A stretch of DNA of 64,000 nt from Streptomonospora nanhaiensis. GTDB taxonomy: Bacteria; Actinomycetota; Actinomycetes; Streptosporangiales; Streptosporangiaceae. The notes beneath the pieces are model-generated. The model did not search any database. It saw nothing but the letters and a program-made list of their open reading frames with translations, and was not told the DNA's origin. Where the stretch lies: contig NZ_CP113264.1 of the NCBI RefSeq assembly GCF_026642255.1, positions 4,774,001 to 4,838,000 on the forward strand, in the 5' to 3' direction. The position numbers and the translations under genes are program-made. Shown here in pieces: positions 51,987 to 60,171 of the stretch. Position 1 is the stretch's first letter. Each line of letters starts with the position of its first letter.

Positions 51987-54882
51987 GGTGGACCTCCAGT
52001 CCGTCGGTCGGGGTGTAGTGCAGCCGGAATCCGGCGAGTTCGGCGCGGTCGTCCTCGTCCAGGAAGAGGACGAGTTCCTCGGCGATCCAGTGGGCGTCCT
52101 TGGTCTGCCAGGCGAGGACGAGGTCGGTCTCGAGTTCGGCGATGGCCCGGTCCAGCTCCTTGGGGAACGTGAACTGGTAGGGCAGCCGCAGTGCGGAGGC
52201 GGCCAGGGCCCGCGCGGAGGCGGGCGGCGGCGCGCTGTCGGTGGGCAGGTCCAGTCCGCCGCGTTCGTCGGCCAGCCAGGGGACGGTGGTCACTGTGCCG
52301 TCGGCTGAGCGGCGGGCGACCAGGACCTCCAGGCTGTCGCGGGTGTCGCGGACCTGGGCCTTGCCGGCCTGGGTGTCCTCGGCGTCGCCGACCCCGGCCT
52401 CGATCCAGCCGATGAGCGCCCGCCCGTCCCGGGCGGCCGGTTTGAGCAGGAAGGTCTGGGCCTTCTCGCCCTTGCGCGCCTGCTCGGTCTCGTGGGCCCT
52501 GAGGGCCTGGGCCATCGCCTCGTCCCAGGTATCGGGGGCGATCGACCCGTCGCCGTAGGCGTCCTGGACCAGGGGGCTGATGTCGTCGGGGAGGCGGACG
52601 GTGCGGGCAGTGCCCGCGTCGGCGGGCTCCGCCTCCAGGCGGGTGCGGAGCACCGCGAGAGCACGCAAGAGGGCGTACTCGCCGTAGACCGTCCGCGAGC
52701 CCCGGACCGGCGTGGGCGGCGCCTCGCCCCAGTCCACGCCGGTGACCAGGCAGCGGGCCCGGCGCACGCGCTCGGGACGGTCGGACTGGTCCTGCCCGCG
52801 CGGGTGGCGGTGGAGGCGGCCCATGCGCTGGAGCATGAGGTCGACGGGGGCGAGGTCGGTGACCAGGAGGTCGAAGTCGACGTCCAGGGACTGCTCCACG
52901 ACCTGGCTGGCGACCACGATGTGGCGGGCGGGACGTTTCCCGCCGAGATCGGCGACCTTGGCGGGCGGCCCGTAGTCGGCCACCAGGGCGTCGTCGTTGG
53001 CGGCGCGATCCAGGGCGAGGAAGCGCGAGTGGGTGACGGTGACCGTGTCGTCTCCGAAGTGGGCGCGCAGGTGCGCGGCGGCCTCGTGAACGCGCGCGAC
53101 AGTGTTGCGTACAACCAGGGCGCAACCGCCGTCCGTCAGGGCCTCCTCCAGGCGTGTGGTGAGAACGTCCAGGTCGTCGGCCAGGGGTTCCACGACGACG
53201 TCGGTCGCGCGACCGGAGGCGGCGGGGGTGTGCAGGCGGGGCGCGGCACCGGTCTCGGCCGTGGTGATCAGGGGGTAGGCGCGGGCCTTCCCGACCTCGT
53301 CATACCCCTCCCCCGACGTGCCGGTGTAGGCCTCGGCCAGCTCGCGCCTGCGCCGGGCGGGCAGGGTCGCGGAGAGGACGACGACGGGGACGCCGTACCT
53401 GCCGAGCCAGGAGAGGGCTCGGTCGAGGTAGGCGTTCATATAGGTGTCGTAGGCGTGGGCCTCGTCGATGACGACGACCTTGCCCGCCATGGCGAGGTGG
53501 CGCAGGGCCAGGTGCTTGCTCTTGAGTCCGGTGAAGAGGAGCTGGTCGACGGTGCCGACGGCGAAGGAGGAGAGCATGCCCTTCTTGCGGCCCCGGAGCC
53601 AGCGGTGGGCGGTCAGGGCTGCCGGGGCGCGGCGCCCGGTGCCGGAGCCGCTCTCCCCGGCATCGCGGTCGATGTCGCTGGCCAGGCGGCGTCCACCGCC
53701 CATGAGCTGCGTGAACTCCTCGTTCAGGTGCGCCTTGGAATGGGCGAGGAACACCGAGGCTGCCTCGTCCGGCATTCCGGGGAGGCGTTCGAGCCAGGTG
53801 AGGTAGCGCTCGAACATGGCGTTGCTGGTGGCCATGGTCGGCAGGGCGACGAAGCAGCCGCCCGCGCCGGACCGGGCCGCGAAGATCTCGGCGACGGCGA
53901 GGGCGGCCTCGGTCTTGCCCTCGCCCATGGGCGCCTCGACGATCATCAGGCCGGGGCCGGACATCTGCCGGGCGGCCTCGACGGCCTGCTCCTGGACAGG
54001 GCGGACGGTCGCGTCCTCGGGGAGGTCGAAGCGTTCCGAGAAGAGTTCCGCCGCGGTGCCCCCGGGCTCCTCGGCCTTCCACTGCCGGGGGAGGGCAAGG
54101 AGGCGCCAGGCCTCGCGGGTGCGCTCGGGGTCGGTGCTGCGCTCGCCCGGGAAGTAGGGGAAGAAATCGGAGTTGCTGGCGATCCAGTCCGCGACGATGA
54201 CCAGCGCGCTGAGGAGGACCTGCACGGTCTGCGGGAGCTTGAGCGACTTCCAGTCGGAGAGGCGTTCGGCCGCTCCGGTGATCCGGGCGGCGGTGTCGAG
54301 GAGTTCGGTCTGGGCCGTCGACCAGGCGGTCTCGTGGCCGGGGGTGCGCAGGAGCTGGGGGTGCCGGTCGAGTTCGGCGATGGCCGAGTAGCCGGGCTGG
54401 ACGCCGTGGTGGCCGCCGGCGACGATGGTGAGCTGGTGGGTGTCGCGGGGGTTCCAGCCGTGGTGGTCCACGAGCCAGTCACGCAGGATGAGCTGACCGG
54501 CGATGCCGTGGGGGGCAAGGTTCCGGTCGGGCATCTGCTTCTGGAGGGGCATTTCCAGACCGTGCGCGCGCATGTCGTCCGCGAGGTGTTCGACCTGGCA
54601 GGCGAAGGCGGGCGTGGCCTTGCCGATGTCGTGGGTGGCGGCGAGCCAGACCGCAAGGAGGCGGGCGTCGTCGGGGCCCTGCGGGAGCGCGGCGCTGACG
54701 TGGTCGCGCACCTGGGCGGGAAGCCATGCGTCCCAGAGCTTGTCCGCGACGGCGGCGCTGTCGGCCATGTGGCGGTGCAGCGGAAGCCAGCCGTCGGACT
54801 CGAAGTCGTGTTTGGCCCACACTGCGCGAGCAGCAGGGGACAACGTGGCAGCCCAGGTCAAGGGCTGTCCGGGAAGGGTCAT
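51976..54882 (-). CDS. cas3: CRISPR-associated nuclease-helicase Cas3
   Basis: 968 residues. HD nuclease: H36-R-H38-M with D41, H84-D85 in ATHDIGK, and GGHHG near residue 165. SF2 helicase: Walker A EAPMGEGKTEAALAVAEI, DEAHAYDTYMNAYLD, motif III SATLP, and motif VI LMQRMGRLHRHPRG. The C-terminal accessory domain ends FRLHYTPTDGLEVHRAD. All catalytic motifs appear intact. Cas3 degrades target DNA once Cascade has bound. It is the first cas gene; array 2 ends 176 bp upstream on the same strand. Confidence 0.97.
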   Translation of the reverse strand: MTLPGQPLTWAATLSPAARAVWAKHDFESDGWLPLHRHMADSAAVADKLWDAWLPAQVRDHVSAALPQGPDDARLLAVWLAATHDIGKATPAFACQVEHLADDMRAHGLEMPLQKQMPDRNLAPHGIAGQLILRDWLVDHHGWNPRDTHQLTIVAGGHHGVQPGYSAIAELDRHPQLLRTPGHETAWSTAQTELLDTAARITGAAERLSDWKSLKLPQTVQVLLSALVIVADWIASNSDFFPYFPGERSTDPERTREAWRLLALPRQWKAEEPGGTAAELFSERFDLPEDATVRPVQEQAVEAARQMSGPGLMIVEAPMGEGKTEAALAVAEIFAARSGAGGCFVALPTMATSNAMFERYLTWLERLPGMPDEAASVFLAHSKAHLNEEFTQLMGGGRRLASDIDRDAGESGSGTGRRAPAALTAHRWLRGRKKGMLSSFAVGTVDQLLFTGLKSKHLALRHLAMAGKVVVIDEAHAYDTYMNAYLDRALSWLGRYGVPVVVLSATLPARRRRELAEAYTGTSGEGYDEVGKARAYPLITTAETGAAPRLHTPAASGRATDVVVEPLADDLDVLTTRLEEALTDGGCALVVRNTVARVHEAAAHLRAHFGDDTVTVTHSRFLALDRAANDDALVADYGPPAKVADLGGKRPARHIVVASQVVEQSLDVDFDLLVTDLAPVDLMLQRMGRLHRHPRGQDQSDRPERVRRARCLVTGVDWGEAPPTPVRGSRTVYGEYALLRALAVLRTRLEAEPADAGTARTVRLPDDISPLVQDAYGDGSIAPDTWDEAMAQALRAHETEQARKGEKAQTFLLKPAARDGRALIGWIEAGVGDAEDTQAGKAQVRDTRDSLEVLVARRSADGTVTTVPWLADERGGLDLPTDSAPPPASARALAASALRLPYQFTFPKELDRAIAELETDLVLAWQTKDAHWIAEELVLFLDEDDRAELAGFRLHYTPTDGLEVHRAD

Positions 54883-55057
54883 GCCGGATATTCAACCGAA
54901 CCCGGGTGAGGTTTCGCGGACTTTCTCGAACATTAGTCCGACCACTTTTGGCCAATTGCTACTCGTGGGTTTAGCCACGGAATCGGGACTCTTGTGGTAT
55001 CTGGTCCCGTGAGTGTCGCACGAGGCAGGGGTAACCGGGATGGGTGGTGGGGGCACG
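54883..55057 (-). promoter_or_regulatory. cas operon leader between array 2 and cas3
   Basis: 175 bp. In minus sense the segment contains CCAATTGCT-type AT-richer DNA around 54950-54960 and a TAATGT hexamer near 54935 that could be a -10, with no convincing -35 at 17 bp. The array 2 trailer enters it directly, so cas3 may also be read from the array 2 leader. No gene is seen. Confidence 0.4.
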
Positions 55058-56122
55058 GGTCCATCCCCGCGTGCGCGGGGAGCAGGTCCAGGAGCTTGGT
55101 GGCGTGCTCCTGGCTGCGGGTCCATCCCCGCGTGCGCGGGGAGCAGCATCTACGACCTGTAGGAACAGGCCCGGACGGGGTCCATCCCCGCGTGCGCGGG
55201 GAGCAGCAACCTGGGTGACTCCCCGATGATCTGGGCCAGGGTCCATCCCCGCGTGCGCGGGGAGCAGACCCTGGCCAATGGCCGCATCACAGATCAAGCG
55301 GGTCCATCCCCGCGTGCGCGGGGAGCAGGTCAGGTAGCGCATCTTCGGGTCGTGGTGGGGGGGTCCATCCCCGCGTGCGCGGGGAGCAGATTTCCATTGC
55401 CGGAACCGGGACCGTCCAGACGGGTCCATCCCCGCGTGCGCGGGGAGCAGCGGTCGTCGCCCACCCGCCGGGCGTGGGCGACGGGTCCATCCCCGCGTGC
55501 GCGGGGAGCAGAGCCGCAGCAAGCGAGCCGCTGGCGTTGTCGCGGGTCCATCCCCGCGTGCGCGGGGAGCAGGCCGCCGCCTCCCGGACCTGGGGATCGC
55601 TGAAGGGTCCATCCCCGCGTGCGCGGGGAGCAGAGCCCGGCGCTGATGGCCTCCCTGATCTCGCTGGGTCCATCCCCGCGTGCGCGGGGAGCAGTCGGTC
55701 CTGGCGGTGCACAACGCCCGTCTGCCGGGTCCATCCCCGCGTGCGCGGGGAGCAGGACTACGAGATCACGGTGCGGCCCGGCGCGGAGGGTCCATCCCCG
55801 CGTGCGCGGGGAGCAGCTGTTCGCCCATCGGTCCAGGTGATTTCCCAGGGGTCCATCCCCGCGTGCGCGGGGAGCAGTGGGGCCGGGGTGCGATCCCGGC
55901 CCCGCCGCCGGGTCCATCCCCGCGTGCGCGGGGAGCAGTTCTCGCCACCGGCGGGGGCGGACAGGAAGGCGGGTCCATCCCCGCGTGCGCGGGGAGCAGC
56001 AGCTCATCCAGGGCGGTGCGGAGGTCGCGAGCGGGTCCATCCCCGCGTGCGCGGGGAGCAGCCACCGACGCCGAGCAGGAGTCCGGCGGTCGGGGGTCCA
56101 TCCCCGCGTGCGCGGGGAGCAG
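55058..56122 (-). CRISPR. CRISPR array 2, type I-E, 18 repeats / 17 spacers
   Basis: Same 28-bp repeat as array 1, all copies identical by eye, with 60-62 bp periodicity. The crRNA sense is minus and the leader is on the right (56123-56184). The array ends 176 bp before the cas3 start on the same strand. Two spacers are strong inverted repeats: 55451-55483 (CGTCGCCCAC with its complement) and 55878-55910 (GGGGCCGGG with CCCGGCCCC). Spacers are GC-rich like the host. No degenerate terminal repeat is seen. Confidence 0.98.
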
Positions 56123-56184
56123 AGTCGATGACCTGCGAACTTACCAGCGAAAAGCAGCCGTTTTTCCAACTTGTCGAGAAACAG
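56123..56184 (-). promoter_or_regulatory. Leader of CRISPR array 2
   Basis: 62 bp, about 85% identical to the array 1 leader, with the shared blocks GTCGATGACCTG, GAACTTACCAGCGA and TTTTTCCAACTTGTCGAG. It starts only about 60 bp after the DUF397 gene on the same strand. Confidence 0.85.
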
Positions 56185-56245
56185 CCATCAGGAACACCGA
56201 CACCCATACCGCATACCTGAGCACACACGAGAACAAAACCGCACT

Positions 56246-56449
56246 TCAATCACTCTTCCGCACTTCGCGGATGAAAGCATCCCACTCCCTGACAGGGAAG
56301 GCAAGAAAACCGATCTCTGGATGCTTGGAGTCTCGCATCGCCGTGGCATCGTCCAGGTCGGATACCTCGACGCACGCGGCCTCGCTCTGGGAGTAGCTCG
56401 ACTTCCGAAAGATCGCCTGGTCGATGAGCCGGGATTCCGATGACTGCAT
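56246..56449 (-). CDS. DUF397 small protein 2
   Basis: 67 residues, starting MQSSESRLIDQAIFRKSSYS and ending AFIREVRKSD. DUF397 signature: F-R-KSSYS, CVEVSDLDDATAMRDSKHPE, and W-DAF near the end. It is shorter at the N-terminus than an alternative upstream start would give, but ATG 56449 leaves a 4-bp gap to the XRE stop, as expected for a coupled pair. The array 2 leader starts about 60 bp after its stop on the same strand. Lower in GC than the cas genes. Confidence 0.86.
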   Translation of the reverse strand: MQSSESRLIDQAIFRKSSYSQSEAACVEVSDLDDATAMRDSKHPEIGFLAFPVREWDAFIREVRKSD

Positions 56450-56453
56450 CCGG

Positions 56454-57308
56454 TTAGTCCTTGTTCTGCTTGTGCTCCCGAGCAATGCTCCGAAGCAGTC
56501 CGAGGGTAGGTTTGCCGTCGTCCAGAGCGGACGTGCGGAGTCGGTTAAAGGTCCCTGCGTAGTGCTCGATGTTCTCATCGCTCGACATGAACATGTGAGA
56601 CGAGGGTCCTTGGAGGTACACGGTCACAAGTCCGTGGTGGTCTACTCGCAACACGGAAAACGAAGCGAGGGTCAGCGCAGCGTGGGCGCCAGCACTGTAC
56701 GGGAGCACCTGGCACGTTACGTTCGCCAGGGAGGCCAGTTCGATGAGGTGGTCGAGCTGGTTCGCCATGAGACTCCCACTGCCTATGCGCTGCCTCAAAG
56801 CGGCTTCTGCAACGATTATCCACACTTCGGGAGCCTGGTCCTTGGTGAGAATCTCCTGGCGCGTGAGTCGGACCTGAACCTCGCGATCGAGATCACTGTC
56901 CGGACGCATCGTTGCCTCGATGACAGCGCGAGCATAGTCTTCCGTCTGGGCCAGTCCTGGAATGAGTTGCGACTGGTACATCTCGATGGAAGTCGCCTGA
57001 GCCTCGATGTTGGCGTAAGACCTATAGCTCCGCTCCAGCTCGTATGGCTGCCAGCGATCGGGCTCGCGCGCCTGCTTTCGTAGCGCAAGAAGCCGATCAA
57101 GTTGGCCTTCTGCCTCGTACAGGCCCAGCAGTCGCTCGATCGCCGCAGCGCCCGGAACAGCGCCGCCGTCACCTGGCGTCTCCCAACGGGAGAGGCTACT
57201 GGGCGCTGTACGCATAGCCTTGACCACATCCCCGAACTTGCGGGCACCGCGGAGCTCTCGTAGCTCCTGCGCCAGTTGCCACTGCGCGAGCGTTGGGTTG
57301 TCAGCCAT
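56454..57308 (-). CDS. XRE-family regulator with DUF5753 domain, upstream of array 2
   Basis: 284 residues. The N-terminal HTH is somewhat divergent (LAQELRELRGARKFGDVVKA, APSSLSRWETPG). DUF5753 motifs follow: IEMYQSQLIPGLAQTEDYAR, RLTRQEILT, AEAALRQRIGSGSLMANQLD, CQVLPYSAGAHAAL and EHYAGTFNRLRTSALDDGKP. It precedes the DUF397 gene by 4 bp and is divergent from another XRE/DUF5753 gene. WhiJ-like proteins are DNA-binding repressors whose activity depends on small partners. It may control the array 2/cas transcript because both lie in line; this is inference. Confidence 0.91.
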   Translation of the reverse strand: MADNPTLAQWQLAQELRELRGARKFGDVVKAMRTAPSSLSRWETPGDGGAVPGAAAIERLLGLYEAEGQLDRLLALRKQAREPDRWQPYELERSYRSYANIEAQATSIEMYQSQLIPGLAQTEDYARAVIEATMRPDSDLDREVQVRLTRQEILTKDQAPEVWIIVAEAALRQRIGSGSLMANQLDHLIELASLANVTCQVLPYSAGAHAALTLASFSVLRVDHHGLVTVYLQGPSSHMFMSSDENIEHYAGTFNRLRTSALDDGKPTLGLLRSIAREHKQNKD

Positions 57309-57356
57309 GCTTCGATGATGCCCTTCTTCACAACCCGGGACAAAATTCGCCACTTT

Positions 57357-57369
57357 CAAAAGCTACTTG
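57357..57369. promoter_or_regulatory. AGTAGCT motif between the divergent XRE genes
   Basis: Minus-strand AAGTAGCTTTTG shares the core AGTAGCT with the palindrome upstream of the first XRE/DUF5753 gene (2491-2500). The position, 48 bp from the leftward start and 60 bp from the rightward one, suits an autoregulatory site. Confidence 0.35.
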
Positions 57370-57429
57370 CAAATGCTCATGGCGTTCAGTTTACTGGTGC
57401 CAAGCTCTTCACTGCATCAGGGAGGCGTC

Positions 57430-58359
57430 ATGGCAGTTGGCAGGACTGAGCGTGCGACTACGAGCGGAGATGGCCCCGTCTCGAGGTGGGAGCGGTACGG
57501 GGAGCGGGTGCGGGCGGCGCGCGAGCGGCTCGACCTTTCCGTCGAGTACGTCGCCAAGAAAGCCCTGACGTACGCGAACATGGTCCGCGACATCGAGGCC
57601 GGCACCTCCGAGCCGGACAGCACCGTCATCCGGCACCTGGACAAGGTCCTGGAAGCGGAGGGCGTCCTGTGGGACGCCTGGGCGCAGATCTTCCTCAGCT
57701 CCCGGCTCCAGGCCGGGGCGACTGTGGCCGACCTCCTGTTCCACACCTACCAGGTCCGCCACTACGCGCCCCTGGTCCTGCCCGACGGCTACCTGACCGA
57801 GGAGTACGCCCGAGCCCTCCTCCAGGCGGAGCGCCCGATGGAGTCGAGTTCCTTCCTCACCGACCGCCCGGCGGTGCGCGAGGTCTCGGGCCTGTTCTCC
57901 GGAGCGCCCTACTACTGCCTGATCGTCGACGAAGCCGCGCTCACCCGGCCTGTCGCCCCGCCCAAGGTCATGCGCGAACAACTGATCCACCTGCGCAAGC
58001 TCGCCATGACGGACAGCGTCACCGTCCACGTCATCCCGGAAGGCACGGCTCCCCACCCCGGCCTGCGCGGCGCGTTCTGGACCCTGTCCTTCTCACCCCG
58101 GCACAACCTGGCCTACACCCCGCTCCCCCACGGTCCCGGCCACCTCGTCACCGACGCCACCCAGGTCAAGAGCTACAGCGACCTCTTCGCCACCCTCCAG
58201 GGCGTCTCCCTGCCCGCCGCGAGTTCCCTGCGTGTCCTGGACGAGGCGATCGAACGCTTCCCGGACAAGCCCAGGCCGCGTGCCATCACGACCGGACCCG
58301 CCGACGACGGGATCGGCTCGGCGCTTCGTCCCTCGCAGAGCACGGCCACACCGGTCTGA
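57430..58359 (+). CDS. XRE-family regulator with DUF5753 domain, divergent
   Basis: 309 residues from ATG 57430 with GGAGG 4 nt upstream. HTH: RYGERVRAARERLDLSVEYV, AKKALTYANMVRDIEAGTSE. DUF5753: TYQVRHYAPLVLPDGYLTEE, DRPAVREVSGLFSGAPYYCL, DEAALTRPVAPPKVMREQLI, VHVIPEGTAPHPGLRGAFWT and SYSDLFATLQGVSLPAASSL. It heads an operon with the SpoIIAB-like ATPase and a small hypothetical protein. It is GC-rich like the chromosome, unlike its divergent relative, so the two regulators have different histories. Confidence 0.92.
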   Translation: MAVGRTERATTSGDGPVSRWERYGERVRAARERLDLSVEYVAKKALTYANMVRDIEAGTSEPDSTVIRHLDKVLEAEGVLWDAWAQIFLSSRLQAGATVADLLFHTYQVRHYAPLVLPDGYLTEEYARALLQAERPMESSSFLTDRPAVREVSGLFSGAPYYCLIVDEAALTRPVAPPKVMREQLIHLRKLAMTDSVTVHVIPEGTAPHPGLRGAFWTLSFSPRHNLAYTPLPHGPGHLVTDATQVKSYSDLFATLQGVSLPAASSLRVLDEAIERFPDKPRPRAITTGPADDGIGSALRPSQSTATPV

Positions 58360-58469
58360 CAGCCGCGCCCCCGTGTCCCTGGCCGGACACACGAATGCCC
58401 CGGCGGGTGTTAAAAGCACCCCCAGGGCTCGGCCAGCACCCATCACCCCTTAACGAAGGAGATGCCGAC

Positions 58470-59000
58470 ATGACCATTGTGCCGCAGCCCCCTGCAGCCT
58501 CCCCCGCCCCGGCTGTGCCCTGCCCACGTTGGGAACCGCGCCTGTACCCAGGAACCCTGGCCACCACCAGCCGGGTCCGCTCCGACCTGCGCACCGACCT
58601 GGGCCGGCTCACCGGGATCAAACCGGATCTGGTGGAGACCGTCGTACTCTGCGCGAGCGAGATGTTCGCCAATGCCGTCGAGCACTCACGGTCGGGCGAG
58701 GAGGAAGGGCGGGTCATTCGCACCCTGGCGGTTCCCGCCGCTTCCCTGGCCGGGGCCGCCCTGCGCCTGTCGATCATCGACGACGGGGTACGGGTCTCCC
58801 GCCCCCGGATTCCTCGCCAGCGAACCCGCGAGGAGTGGCAGGAAGCCGAACGCGGGCGCGGCCTGCTCCTCGTCGACCACCTGGCCACGGCGTGGGGAGC
58901 CCGCCGGGTCGTGGACTTCCCCTTCTGCGAAGGACTGGGCACCGTGATCTGGGCCGAGTTCGCCCTGGCCCCCGCTTCGAGCCCCGGGGACGGACGATGA
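58470..59000 (+). CDS. SpoIIAB/RsbW-like ATP-binding protein 2
   Basis: 176 residues; AAGGAG lies 8 nt before ATG 58470. HATPase_c motifs: ETVVLCASEMFANAVEHSRS (N box), RLSIIDDGVRVSRPRI (G1), and RGRGLLLVDHLATAWGARRV (G2), followed by a C-terminal strand TVIWAEF. Together with the XRE gene upstream and DUF397 across the divergent promoter it forms a second whiJ/abaA-like set. Presumed role: kinase or anti-sigma partner; no anti-anti-sigma gene is adjacent. Confidence 0.88.
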   Translation: MTIVPQPPAASPAPAVPCPRWEPRLYPGTLATTSRVRSDLRTDLGRLTGIKPDLVETVVLCASEMFANAVEHSRSGEEEGRVIRTLAVPAASLAGAALRLSIIDDGVRVSRPRIPRQRTREEWQEAERGRGLLLVDHLATAWGARRVVDFPFCEGLGTVIWAEFALAPASSPGDGR

Positions 59001-59371
59001 CCATCTCCTCCGCACGGTTGGCTCCCGGGGTCCGCTCCGTCCTGGACGCGCCCCGGGGACAGCGCTTCTCACATCCGCGAATTCCTGCCGTCTCCGCCAG
59101 GGAAGAGCTCCTCCTCGCCCAGATGGGTGACAACCCGCGCGTGGCCTATCGACAGCGCCACGGGATCCTGCCCGCGTGGATGGAGGTCCAGCACGCCCGC
59201 CTCTCCCTCGCCGCCGTGGAGACGCGGACTGCGGCCCCGCCGACTCGCCCCCGTCATCGCTCCCATCGCAAGGTCTGTGAAAGCGGAAGCCTTGGCCTGG
59301 CCCTGTGCTGCCACGTCCTCGCGGCGGCACTCGGGGCCTTCGCGCACCACGTGCTCTCGCCCCTTCTCTGA
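58997..59371 (+). CDS. Hypothetical protein coupled to the ATPase gene
   Basis: 124 residues starting MTISSARLAPGVRSVLDAPR; the ATG overlaps the ATPase stop (ATGA). A middle part QMGDNPRVAYRQRHGILPAW and basic linker precede a hydrophobic C-terminal helix (LGLALCCHVLAAALGAFAHH) that could insert in the membrane. Not a recognised family. A 6-bp stem follows the stop codon. Its coupling suggests that it works with the ATPase, possibly as a membrane anchor. Confidence 0.68.
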   Translation: MTISSARLAPGVRSVLDAPRGQRFSHPRIPAVSAREELLLAQMGDNPRVAYRQRHGILPAWMEVQHARLSLAAVETRTAAPPTRPRHRSHRKVCESGSLGLALCCHVLAAALGAFAHHVLSPLL

Positions 59372-59378
59372 CGGGTCA

Positions 59379-59393
59379 CCCCCGTGTCGGGGG
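59379..59393 (+). terminator. Hairpin after the XRE/ATPase operon
   Basis: CCCCCG-TGT-CGGGGG lies 8 bp after the stop codon of the last gene of the operon. Short but perfect; no U-tract. Confidence 0.5.
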
Positions 59394-59450
59394 CAGGCGG
59401 CAGGATTCTGGGGCTCTGATTTCCGACCTGGAAGGAAAGCCTGCCACTGC

Positions 59451-59514
59451 TAGAATCCATACCGACGACAAGGCCTCCCCGGGCCGGACACACCTCCACC
59501 GGGGAGGCTTTTTT
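59451..59514 (+). ncRNA. Candidate short RNA: -10 box followed by intrinsic terminator
   Basis: An extended -10 (TGC-TAGAAT, hexamer 59451-59456) is followed after only about 16 bp by a strong intrinsic terminator: GCCTCCCCGG (59473-59482) with CCGGGGAGGC (59499-59508) and six Ts (59509-59514). A transcript from about 59463 would be about 50 nt. The -35 region is poor. Alternatively it is only the terminator of the preceding operon or an attenuator ahead of the GNAT gene. Confidence 0.45.
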
Positions 59515-59630
59515 CATGCCCGGGACCGACGATCCAAGGGTGTCAGCTCTCCTTTCCGGTGCCGTTCACGCCGGCGCGTGACGTCGGCGGGGAAGGGACC
59601 GCCGGTCAGCCATTCATGCAGAGGAGTCCC

Positions 59631-60140
59631 ATGTCAGACGTCTCCGTGCGCCTCGCACACACCGCCGATCACCTCGTCGTGGAGCGGCTGTGGCTGATGT
59701 TCAGCCATGACATGTCGGAGTTCCGCGGGCTGCTACCCGGCCCGGACGGGGCCTTCCGCGGCGAACGACTCCGGGCGGCCTTCACCGACTCCGACTGGGC
59801 GCCGTACGTGGCGATGATCGGAGACCAACCCGTCGGCTTCGTGTTCGTGCGCGGGCTGAGCGGACCGGAACGGGTGCTGAACAGCTTCTTCGTGGTGCGG
59901 GGCGCGCGAAGGTCAGGGGTGGGGCTGCGTATGGTCCGCGAGGTCGTGGCCAGGCATTCCGGGCCGTGGGCGGTCGCCTTCCAGGACGCCAACACGGCCG
60001 CGGTGCGGTTCTGGCGCCGGGCCGCGACGGAGATCGCCGGTGACGCCTGGTCCGAGGAACGCCGGCCGGTGCCGGGGCGGAAGGACATGCCTCCTGATGT
60101 GTGGATCTCGTTCGACACATCCGTCCGGAGCGGAGGCTGA
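59631..60140 (+). CDS. GNAT-family N-acetyltransferase
   Basis: 169 residues from ATG 59631, with GAGGAG 4 nt upstream. The GNAT fold is visible: MSDVSVRLAHTADHLVVERL, strands WAPYVAMIGDQPVGFVFVRG and VLNSFFVVRGARRSGVGLRM (acetyl-CoA pyrophosphate loop R-R-S-G-V-G), then WAVAFQDANTAAVRFWRRAA. It resembles small-molecule acetyltransferases; the substrate is unknown. It converges with CRISPR array 3, whose trailer lies only 31 bp after its stop codon. Confidence 0.9.
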   Translation: MSDVSVRLAHTADHLVVERLWLMFSHDMSEFRGLLPGPDGAFRGERLRAAFTDSDWAPYVAMIGDQPVGFVFVRGLSGPERVLNSFFVVRGARRSGVGLRMVREVVARHSGPWAVAFQDANTAAVRFWRRAATEIAGDAWSEERRPVPGRKDMPPDVWISFDTSVRSGG

Positions 60141-60171
60141 GCCAGCGGAACGGCTGGGGCTCGTGGATGGC

